Positions 16,393 through 22,616 of a DNA stretch of 26,810 bases are shown one piece after another. Origin of the DNA: JAATFY01 sp049276515 (GTDB lineage Bacteria > Pseudomonadota > Alphaproteobacteria > UBA9219). The position numbers and the translations under genes are program-made. The notes under the pieces were generated by a model that was not told where the DNA came from, did no database searches, and saw nothing but the letters and a program-made list of their open reading frames with translations. Where the stretch lies: positions 1 through 26,810 of the forward strand of contig JBASWO010000078.1 in the NCBI GenBank assembly GCA_049276515.1, in the 5' to 3' direction. Numbering within the stretch: position 1 is the first letter of the stretch; every line of letters begins with the position of its first letter.

Positions 16393-17928
16393 TTATTGGA
16401 CAAGCAATGTTTGGCCATCCATGACAGCGGGTTTTTGCATCCCCATAAGCTCGAGCAAAGTTGGCGCCACATCGGCCAGTTTGCCATTACGCAATCCCTT
16501 GACGGTTTTTGGTGCTCCCACCAAAAGGACGGGCACTTTTTCTAAAGTATGTGCCGTGTGTGGACCACGCGTTGTATAATCATACATATGCTCACAATTG
16601 CCGTGATCAGCAGTAAGCAAAACGATGCCGCCTTGTTTTTCAACGGCGGTAAATAAGCGTCCCAAACATTCATCAATCACTTCGACAGCTTTCACGGCTG
16701 CTTCTAAAATACCGGTATGACCAACCATGTCGGGGTTAGCATAATTCAAAACGATAAAATCAAATTTACTGCTTTCGATCGCTTCAACGACTTTATCCGT
16801 GACACCACGTGCCGACATTTCAGGTTGCAGATCATATGTCGCAACTTTAGGCGATGGCACGACAATGCGTTCCTCACCATTATAAGGCTCTTCTCGGCCG
16901 CCATTAAAAAAGAAAGTGACATGAGGATATTTTTCAGTTTCAGCGATACGCAACTGACGCAAACCAGCGGCCGCAATAATCTCACCCATGCCTTTTTCGA
17001 TGACTTTAGGTGGGAATAAAGCTGACATCAGCGGATTGAGCTGATCGGAATATTCCACCATGCCTGCAGCCGCAGCAAATTTGATTGCCTTCTTACGAAC
17101 AAAACCCTTGAAAGTATCATCGAGTAAAATGGTGAGAATTTCACGCGCGCGATCGGCACGGAAATTAGCAAATAGAATACCATCACCATCTTTCATGCCC
17201 TGATAACCGTTTAAGGCTACCGGCATAACAAATTCATCATGGACATTTTCATCATAGCTGGCACGAATGGCAGCAACAGGGTCAGTCGCCTGAGCACCAT
17301 GGCCCTGGGTCAGCAAATCATAGGCTTTTTCTGCACGTTCCCAGCGTTTATCACGATCCATCGCGTAATAACGGCCGCACAATGTTGCCAACTTCACGCC
17401 ATCGATTTTCTTGAGATCAGCTGCAAATTTTTCAATTTGCTGCGCTGATGATTGGGGTGGAACATCGCGACCATCAAGAAAAGCGTGAACAGCCACAGGA
17501 ACACCTGCCTTGGCAACTTCACGTGCGAGCGCAACCATATGATCTTGATGCGCGTGCACCCCGCCTGGTGATGCAAGCCCCATCACATGACATGTCCCGT
17601 TACTTGCTCTCAACTGTTTAATCAATTTTTGCAGCGCTGGATTTTTTACCAACTCATTCCCAGCGATAGCCTTATCGATCATTGGCAGATCCTGAAAGAT
17701 CACACGACCTGCACCAAGATGCATATGGCCAACTTCAGAATTACCGATCTGGCCTTTGGGCAAGCCGACATGTTCTTCAGAGGCTTCTAAAACCGCATGC
17801 GGATATGTGCTCCAGGCCCGGCGAAAATTTGGTGCCTTAGCTTGGCTGATCGCATTGTCAGCAGCATCCTCGCGGCAACCCCAGCCATCAAGCACACACA
17901 ATACAACGGGACGCGGTCTTACCATCAC
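16393..17928 (-). CDS. gpmI: 2,3-bisphosphoglycerate-independent phosphoglycerate mutase
   Basis: Interconverts 3- and 2-phosphoglycerate in glycolysis and gluconeogenesis; manganese enzyme of the alkaline phosphatase superfamily. The 511-residue length is normal. D14 (VLDGWG) and the phosphoserine nucleophile S64 (GNSEVGHMHLGAG) are present. The phosphotransferase-domain motifs VHAHQDHM, HAFLDGRDVPP, NFRADRAREI and the C-terminal LTADHGNCEHM and GPHTAHT metal sites also appear. No truncation is seen. Its ATG overlaps the phhB stop by four bases. Presence next to rlmH, rsfS and nadD is the standard arrangement in many alphaproteobacteria. Confidence 0.97.
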   Translation of the reverse strand: MMVRPRPVVLCVLDGWGCREDAADNAISQAKAPNFRRAWSTYPHAVLEASEEHVGLPKGQIGNSEVGHMHLGAGRVIFQDLPMIDKAIAGNELVKNPALQKLIKQLRASNGTCHVMGLASPGGVHAHQDHMVALAREVAKAGVPVAVHAFLDGRDVPPQSSAQQIEKFAADLKKIDGVKLATLCGRYYAMDRDKRWERAEKAYDLLTQGHGAQATDPVAAIRASYDENVHDEFVMPVALNGYQGMKDGDGILFANFRADRAREILTILLDDTFKGFVRKKAIKFAAAAGMVEYSDQLNPLMSALFPPKVIEKGMGEIIAAAGLRQLRIAETEKYPHVTFFFNGGREEPYNGEERIVVPSPKVATYDLQPEMSARGVTDKVVEAIESSKFDFIVLNYANPDMVGHTGILEAAVKAVEVIDECLGRLFTAVEKQGGIVLLTADHGNCEHMYDYTTRGPHTAHTLEKVPVLLVGAPKTVKGLRNGKLADVAPTLLELMGMQKPAVMDGQTLLVQ

Positions 17929-18218
17929 TTATCCTTGGCTTTCAAAAGAGCGGCTATTTTATCCATGGCTGCGGCAAGCTCTACATCTTTTAAAGTTATG
18001 CCGCCAGTATCATGGGTAGTGAGTACAACTTTGACCTTATTATAAGTATTGGACCATTCGGGATGATGATCCAGCTTTTCTATGGCAGAATGACAGCGTT
18101 TCATAAAGCTAAACGCCACATCAAAATCCTTAAAAAGGAAAGTTTTGCTGATTTTGCGTGCTCCCACTTTCCAGCCAGCCTTAGCTGTTTTTGCTATTTT
18201 CTGTTGAAGAGCGCTCAT
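17925..18218 (-). CDS. phhB: 4a-hydroxytetrahydrobiopterin dehydratase (PCD/PhhB)
   Basis: Small enzyme (97 residues) that dehydrates 4a-hydroxytetrahydropterin, recycling the pterin cofactor of phenylalanine hydroxylase; also involved in molybdopterin or other pterin repair in some bacteria. The active-site histidines are in LDHHPEWSNTYNKV, and THDTGGIT is also diagnostic. Its start lies right behind the rlmH stop and its stop overlaps the gpmI start by four bases, so it is fully embedded in the nadD-gpmI operon. No phenylalanine hydroxylase gene is in the window. Confidence 0.93.
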   Translation of the reverse strand: MSALQQKIAKTAKAGWKVGARKISKTFLFKDFDVAFSFMKRCHSAIEKLDHHPEWSNTYNKVKVVLTTHDTGGITLKDVELAAAMDKIAALLKAKDK

Positions 18219-18671
18219 TTAATCCCTGTGATAAGGATGGCCGGCATTAATTTGCTGGGCTCTGTAAAGTTGCTCCAAAAGCATGACACGCACCAGACGA
18301 TGGGGCCATGTCAATTTGCCAAAACCCAGCGTAAAATGAGCGCGCTGTTTGATAGCATCCGTCACACCATCAGCCCCGCCTATAATATAGGTGACATTAT
18401 CGCCCTGCTCTTGCCAGGACTTTACTTTGGCTGCGAATTCACGGCTTGAGAGATCTTTACCGCGCTCATCAAGAACAACGACAAAGGTTTTTGTAGGAAG
18501 CGCCTTGAGAAGGAGCTCCGCTTCAGCTTTTTGAGCGGCGACGCCATCTAAAGATTTTGAGGCCGCCATATCCTTAACACTCACAGAGCCTTTGAGGCGT
18601 TTCAGATATTCATCACACCATTCGGCTTCAGTGCCGCGCATTTTACCAATGGCGAGTACCAGACTTTTCAT
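18219..18671 (-). CDS. rlmH: RlmH, 23S rRNA pseudouridine-1915 N3-methyltransferase
   Basis: SPOUT methyltransferase that methylates pseudouridine 1915 in helix 69 of 23S rRNA on the assembled 70S ribosome. The 150-residue length is typical. The knotted C-terminal half carries the AdoMet-binding IIGGADGV motif and the signature LTWPHRLVRVMLLEQLYRA followed by the terminal GHPYHRD. FVVVLDERGKDLSSREFA is also diagnostic. It starts nine bases after rsfS, the usual pairing in bacteria. Confidence 0.97.
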   Translation of the reverse strand: MKSLVLAIGKMRGTEAEWCDEYLKRLKGSVSVKDMAASKSLDGVAAQKAEAELLLKALPTKTFVVVLDERGKDLSSREFAAKVKSWQEQGDNVTYIIGGADGVTDAIKQRAHFTLGFGKLTWPHRLVRVMLLEQLYRAQQINAGHPYHRD

Positions 18672-18680
18672 GAAACGGGA

Positions 18681-19193
18681 TTATTTCTCCCAGATGCTTT
18701 CAAGATTGTAATAACGCCGCACTTCAGGACGGAACAAATGCACAATCACATCGCCCGCATCAATCAGAACCCAATTGCCTTCTGATGCACCTTCGACACG
18801 CACGCGCTCAACGCCTAATTTCTCAAACTCATCTTCGAGATAGTGTCCAATCGCAGCCAACTGACGTGAGGCGCGGCCCGATGCGATGATAATATAATCA
18901 GCGACACTACTTTTGCCGACGAGATCAACCGTGAAAACTTCTTCTGCTTGGCGTTGATCGAGAACTTTGAGAGCTGCATCGCGTAATTTCTCGGGCAAGC
19001 CCGCTGGGCGTTTGCTGGCCTCAGGACGGCGCGTTAGTTTGCGTGTGACTACCTTTTGTGGCGCCTTTTTTGGCGCAGGCCTTTTAATGGCTTTCTTGGC
19101 CACAACTCTTTTAGGCGATGTTTTCTTATTGGTTTTTTTTCCGGCTTTTTTGTTGTGTGTTTTTTGCGCCGTCTTCTTCTTTGTCTTTCCCAC
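18681..19193 (-). CDS. rsfS: Ribosomal silencing factor RsfS with Lys-rich N-terminal extension
   Basis: Binds ribosomal protein L14 and blocks subunit joining when nutrients are scarce. The RsfS domain occupies about residues 66-168 (KVLDQRQAEEVFTVDL, ADYIIIASGRASRQ, GNWVLIDAGDVIVHLFRPEVRRYYNLESIWE). About 60 residues before it are extremely basic, with repeated KK and PKK/APKK elements similar to histone-H1-like tails. The core family is about 105-120 residues, so this tail is extra. It could be a ribosome- or RNA-binding extension or could come from a wrong start, but no better ATG with a ribosome binding site is visible between the tail and the domain. It lies 14 bases after nadD. Confidence 0.94.
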   Translation of the reverse strand: MGKTKKKTAQKTHNKKAGKKTNKKTSPKRVVAKKAIKRPAPKKAPQKVVTRKLTRRPEASKRPAGLPEKLRDAALKVLDQRQAEEVFTVDLVGKSSVADYIIIASGRASRQLAAIGHYLEDEFEKLGVERVRVEGASEGNWVLIDAGDVIVHLFRPEVRRYYNLESIWEK

Positions 19194-19207
19194 GTTGAGC
19201 CTTCCTC

Positions 19208-19813
19208 TTAGTTTTTTGTTTTACGAATTTCAGTTGCAGAGATTTTATTCTTAGGATTATCCAAAAGCATCCAAGCTGGCGCATCAAACTTAGCGATGTT
19301 TTTTGCTTGGCTGATTGGCAAGCCATAGCGTTTAAAACGCTGCGTTACCTTACCAAACCCATGGCCTATAGCATAGGCGGGACGGCGAAAAACAGCAACT
19401 GGCACAAGACTGAAGATTTGTGGCCATTTTTTCCAACGCGTCATCTGTTGCAGATTATCAGCGCCCATCAGCCAAAGAAAACGTGTGGCTGGAAAATGTT
19501 TCTGGAGGGCTTCGAGCGTATCGATCGTATAACGCGTGCCCAATTGATCTTCGATATCCGTCACAACAATTTTACGATGATCAGCAAAAGCACTGGCTTG
19601 TTTCATGCGCTCTTTCAGAGGCGCCATACCTTTTGTTGATTTGAGGGGATTTTGTGGACTGACCATCCACCACACTTGATCGATACCAAGACGCTTCAAA
19701 GCATAGATGCTCATAGCGCGATGTCCGTCATGCGCAGGATTAAAAGAACCGCCAAGAAGACCAATTTTCATACCGGCAAAAGCGCGGCCAGAACGCGGAT
19801 GAGGACGAATCAT
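19208..19813 (-). CDS. nadD: NadD, nicotinate-nucleotide adenylyltransferase
   Basis: Converts nicotinate mononucleotide to deamido-NAD. The 201-residue product shows the HxGH-type nucleotidyltransferase motif (GGSFNPAHDGHRAM), MVSPQNPLK, the WLMGADNLQQMTRWKKW segment and the C-terminal ISATEIRK. The family core starts at the ATG 19771 (MKIGLLGG). The start at 19813 adds 14 residues with a Pro/Arg-rich character, common in alphaproteobacterial NadD, so either start is possible. It is the first gene of the long minus-strand operon; proA and obg, which precede it in some relatives, are absent and replaced by a divergent uncharacterised cassette. Confidence 0.95.
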   Translation of the reverse strand: MIRPHPRSGRAFAGMKIGLLGGSFNPAHDGHRAMSIYALKRLGIDQVWWMVSPQNPLKSTKGMAPLKERMKQASAFADHRKIVVTDIEDQLGTRYTIDTLEALQKHFPATRFLWLMGADNLQQMTRWKKWPQIFSLVPVAVFRRPAYAIGHGFGKVTQRFKRYGLPISQAKNIAKFDAPAWMLLDNPKNKISATEIRKTKN

Positions 19814-20019
19814 GATGTACCAATCCTAACTTTAAGAGAGAGTTTTCCACAGCATCTCGATTTATTTTTGCACATGCGAAAAGATTTTGCCCTGAAAAAT
19901 CAATGATGGTCTTTGTCACTTATGTTGCACTGCACCAATTATCTCATGAAAACAATAAGTTAGTAGTGACTCAGCCTATTTTCTGATAAATCCGCGTCAC
20001 CAATATTATGGAGACATAA
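19814..20019. other. Divergent intergenic region between nadD and the three-gene cassette
   Basis: About 206 bases, AT-rich, with promoters expected in both directions. On plus, TTGTCA followed by AATTAT could be a weak promoter. A TTTTCCACA (19843-19851) resembles a DnaA box with one mismatch but stands alone. I see no strong hairpin or operator palindrome. Confidence 0.4.
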
Positions 20020-20196
20020 ATGACTATGACATTAGAAGCCAAGGGCGGCGCCGGTACACAAGAAGAAGTGGTTATCGGTGACCTCACTGCAAAAGCTCAA
20101 GTAATTACCTTTGGTTCAACAACACCCCCAGGTCGCCCTTCAGCATTGGTGAAGTGGAAAATGAGACCTCAACTTGCTCCAACTATGGCTGCCTAA
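20020..20196 (+). CDS. Small uncharacterised protein, 58 residues
   Basis: A short open frame starting at an ATG with GGAGA 5-6 bases upstream, ending in TAA two bases before the next ATG. The product begins MTMTLEAKGGAGTQEEVV and ends APTMAA. It has a Gly-rich start, no cysteine, no membrane segment and a basic Pro-containing C-terminal half. I do not recognise a family. The good ribosome binding site and the tight spacing to the next gene argue that it is translated and coupled to it. It could be a leader, a partner protein or a secreted peptide; the sequence does not decide. Confidence 0.55.
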   Translation: MTMTLEAKGGAGTQEEVVIGDLTAKAQVITFGSTTPPGRPSALVKWKMRPQLAPTMAA

Positions 20197-20198
20197 TC

Positions 20199-20627
20199 AT
20201 GACTATTCAAACATTAGGCGATATGAGTATTGCGGATCGCATAGCAAATCTGCTTGCTGATACATCGCAACCTGCTGCCTTTCTCAATTCTTGGCGCGTG
20301 CTTTCTCCCGCTGATCAAGTGAAGAGAATGGAGGCACTGCTCGGCACGACAGCGGAAGAGCTTACTGCAAGAATAGCAAAAAAGTCTGATGCTACCGTTG
20401 GTTTATCTGCAGCACCTATGCCTGAACCTAAAGTACCTGTTGGCCCTGATTGGTCACAAATGACCTTGCGTCAACGCGTAGATAACATGCTCGCGGACAA
20501 CAATTTGGGTGGCGATCGTCAAATGTGGCTAGCACTTACGCCCGATCAACAAATTGCAAGAATGGCTGCCAATCTAGCATTAGCAAGCGGTAAAACTTCT
20601 CCTGCACCTGTCTTGGTCGCGGGCTAA
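20199..20627 (+). CDS. Uncharacterised two-repeat helical protein, 142 residues
   Basis: I do not recognise a family. From ATG 20199 the product has 142 residues and contains two copies of one motif, at 9-48 and 88-126. Both fit M-[ST]-[IL]-x2-R-[IV]-x-N-[LM]-LAD, then W-x2-L-[ST]-P-x2-Q-[IV]-x-R-M-x-A-x-L. A Pro/Ala-rich linker (about 62-87) separates them. Both copies are predicted helical by composition. There is no signal peptide or cysteine. The start at 20199 is two bases past the stop of the 58-residue gene and has no Shine-Dalgarno of its own, so coupling is likely. A start at 20154 in the same frame would overlap the upstream gene and adds residues outside the repeat. The alpha/beta hydrolase gene follows 36 bases later. 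Confidence 0.75.
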   Translation: MTIQTLGDMSIADRIANLLADTSQPAAFLNSWRVLSPADQVKRMEALLGTTAEELTARIAKKSDATVGLSAAPMPEPKVPVGPDWSQMTLRQRVDNMLADNNLGGDRQMWLALTPDQQIARMAANLALASGKTSPAPVLVAG

Positions 20628-20663
20628 TTTACGTCATCACACTTCAAGACTGTAGGAATAACT

Positions 20664-21614
20664 ATGAACCAGTATATTGAGACACCTCACGGCCCTCTTC
20701 ACGTTAATGTGGTTACTGATCGCACAAATGATGCGTGTGTGTTTTTTATTCCTGGCTTCCATGCAACCTTTAATTTTCCAACACATAGAGCAGTTGAACA
20801 ATGGGCGGCTGATCAAGGTGTCAATTTTGTATCTCTAGAATACACTGCCCACGACCTTATTGGCCGAGGCGATCACCACACTGTTCGCCAATATGGTTTT
20901 GATAGATATCTCGATGATGCTCGTTTTGTTTTTGAGCAATTTTGTGATCCAAGCGTAGTAGGTCCTACAACGCTCGTAGGTCACAGCATCGGTGGTTGGA
21001 ACGCACTTATTCTGAATGAAGAAATGAGCGAGCGGGATCCTGGCGTTATTGCAGGCGTCGTTAGCATTGTACCAACCTTGAGCCTCACAGGCCCTAATGG
21101 CTATATGACGCAACTCATTAATAAAAATCCTGACAAATTTGCAGAACAAGGCTTTGTCGCCAGCCCTCTCGGTGCACCTACTGAGATGATTTATACAAAA
21201 GCCATTCTAACAAGCTCTGATGCTCTTGATCTCAATGGTCGCTATGCTGATGATGCACGCACGACTTGGGTACCACACCCTCCTAAAGAAAACTGGCGTG
21301 GCGCACCTATTGTAATTGTTGATGGCGATAATGATCACGCCTCACCTAAAGTAGATTTTGAAACTTATTTGAGCCGCCTACCAACTGGTGCAGGACGTAT
21401 TGATACTCTACTCGAAGTTCCCAACCGACGTTATGTCCAAGGTAGCACCGATCGCGCGGAAAGATTTCCGACAATCAAAGCTGATCATGGTCTCTGCAAA
21501 GACCATCACCTTGAGAGAATTTTGGCACATGCAGAAACCTTTGTTCGCCAATCTCAAGCAGAAGCACCTGGCTTAATGGCACGTAGATCTGCTCTTTTAG
21601 AAGCACGCGCTTAA
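20664..21614 (+). CDS. Alpha/beta hydrolase family protein
   Basis: Serine hydrolase of unknown substrate. The 316-residue product has the oxyanion-type strand FFIPGFHATF (27-36) and nucleophile elbow LVGHSIGGW (S108). It has an acid candidate at D220 or D222 (VIVDGDNDHASP) and a late histidine at H275 or H281 (KADHGLCKDHH). There is no signal peptide. The C-terminal 20 residues (MARRSALLEARA) are an extra helix. AGGA lies before the ATG. It is the third gene of an apparent operon with the 58- and 142-residue genes. Family members include esterases, lipases, acyltransferases and thioesterases; the sequence does not say which. The residues between 60 and 75 (YTAHDLIGRGDHHT) form a lid-like His-rich insert. 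Confidence 0.82.
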   Translation: MNQYIETPHGPLHVNVVTDRTNDACVFFIPGFHATFNFPTHRAVEQWAADQGVNFVSLEYTAHDLIGRGDHHTVRQYGFDRYLDDARFVFEQFCDPSVVGPTTLVGHSIGGWNALILNEEMSERDPGVIAGVVSIVPTLSLTGPNGYMTQLINKNPDKFAEQGFVASPLGAPTEMIYTKAILTSSDALDLNGRYADDARTTWVPHPPKENWRGAPIVIVDGDNDHASPKVDFETYLSRLPTGAGRIDTLLEVPNRRYVQGSTDRAERFPTIKADHGLCKDHHLERILAHAETFVRQSQAEAPGLMARRSALLEARA

Positions 21615-21684
21615 AGAAAAGCCCAAAACCTATAGTTTCAGCACTACTTTATTTCTAAAGCGGTGATCTGCTATACCTGCGCGC

Positions 21685-22038
21685 ATGACGCGCTTAATAT
21701 CTATCATGGCTGGCGATAAAAATGATGATGCCGGCACCATCACGCCCCACACCAATATTACGGTGAAACCTAAACCTGCGACCAAAAAACCTTCTATGTA
21801 TAAGGTTTTTTTGTTGAACGATGATTACACGCCGATGGAATTTGTGGTGCAGGTCCTTGAGACTTTTTTCAATAAGTCACGGGAAGAGGCGACACGCATC
21901 ATGTTGCATGTTCATAAAAAGGGCGCAGGACTTTGCGGTGTTTACACGCATGAAGTAGCCGAGACCAAAGTTAATCAGGTGATGACAGCCGCTAAACAGG
22001 CGCAGCACCCTCTTCAATGCACCATGGAAAAAGAATAA
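21685..22038 (+). CDS. clpS: ClpS, ATP-dependent Clp protease adaptor
   Basis: Adaptor that delivers N-degron substrates to ClpAP. The 117-residue product has a flexible N-terminus (about 1-35, Lys/Pro-rich) and the ClpS core with the N-end-rule binding residues in VFLLNDDYTPMEFVVQVL, then the HVHKKGAGLCGVYTHEVAETK segment. An internal ATG at 21706 (MAGDKNDD) would also give a full core; neither has a clear Shine-Dalgarno. Its TAA shares its last base with the ATG of queF (TAATG), so the two are coupled. clpA follows after queF. Confidence 0.95.
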   Translation: MTRLISIMAGDKNDDAGTITPHTNITVKPKPATKKPSMYKVFLLNDDYTPMEFVVQVLETFFNKSREEATRIMLHVHKKGAGLCGVYTHEVAETKVNQVMTAAKQAQHPLQCTMEKE

Positions 22039-22502
22039 TGGCTAAAACATCTTATAAAAATTTGACGCAGTTGGGTCGCAAAGTTGCGCTACCTACATCA
22101 CCCGATAAAGCAAAATTAGAAAAAGTTGAAAAACCTTTTCTACAGCACGATTATCTCGTGCGTTTTACTTGTCCTGAATTTACCAACCTCTGCCCACTAA
22201 CAGGTCAGCCCGATTTCGCTCATATCGTGATTGATTACGTACCAGGCAAACATCTCGTTGAGAGCAAGTCGCTCAAACTTTATCTACAGTCCTTTCGCAA
22301 TCATGGCGACTTCCATGAAGCCTGCACTGTGGGCATTGGTCAGAGATTGATTGAGACGATTAAGCCCAAATGGCTCCGCATCTCAGGTTATTGGTATCCA
22401 AGGGGTGGTATGCCAATTGATGTTTTCTTTCAAAAAGGACGGCTGCCAGCTGATATTTACGTCCCAGAAACAGGCGTTGCGCCCTACAAAGGACGCGGTT
22501 AA
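22038..22502 (+). CDS. queF: QueF, NADPH-dependent 7-cyano-7-deazaguanine reductase
   Basis: Reduces preQ0 to preQ1 in queuosine synthesis. The 154-residue product is the short, single-domain (YkvM-type) class. It shows the cysteine that forms the thioimide (NLCPLTGQPDFAH, where CPVTGQPD is usual), the conserved ESKSLKLYLQSFRNHG, and HEACTVGI. The start is fixed by overlap with the clpS stop. Its place between clpS and clpA is unusual, because those two are usually neighbours. A hairpin follows the stop. Confidence 0.96.
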   Translation: MAKTSYKNLTQLGRKVALPTSPDKAKLEKVEKPFLQHDYLVRFTCPEFTNLCPLTGQPDFAHIVIDYVPGKHLVESKSLKLYLQSFRNHGDFHEACTVGIGQRLIETIKPKWLRISGYWYPRGGMPIDVFFQKGRLPADIYVPETGVAPYKGRG

Positions 22503-22523
22503 GCTTAGGAAACACGCGTAATT

Positions 22524-22542
22524 CAAGGGGTTTTACCCCTTG
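22524..22542 (+). terminator. Intrinsic-terminator-like hairpin after queF
   Basis: An 8-bp stem (CAAGGGGT/ACCCCTTG) with a three-base loop lies about 20 bases past the queF stop, followed by TTTAGG. The T-run is short, so termination may be partial. It separates queF from clpA, which therefore probably has its own promoter in 22543-22600. Confidence 0.65.
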
Positions 22543-22601
22543 TTTAGGATTGAATAGTTACTATCTCTAATAGTACGGCTGACCCATCCAGGGACAGTTT
22601 T

Positions 22602-22610
22602 AAAGGAGGG
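22602..22610 (+). promoter_or_regulatory. Strong Shine-Dalgarno deciding the GTG start of clpA
   Basis: AAAGGAGGG lies seven bases before GTG 22617. No ATG alternative with comparable spacing exists, and the product from GTG starts MLSRNLERTLHHAL as in other ClpA, which settles the start. Confidence 0.9.
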
Positions 22611-22616
22611 TTTTAA

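Noticed and set aside
19843..19851. TTTTCCACA as a DnaA box or replication origin signal
   Set aside because: One near-match without a cluster of boxes, an AT-rich unwinding region or dnaA/dnaN/hemE neighbours.
20154..20198. Earlier start of the 142-residue protein at 20154
   Set aside because: It would overlap the 58-residue gene, has no ribosome binding site and adds residues outside the duplicated motif.
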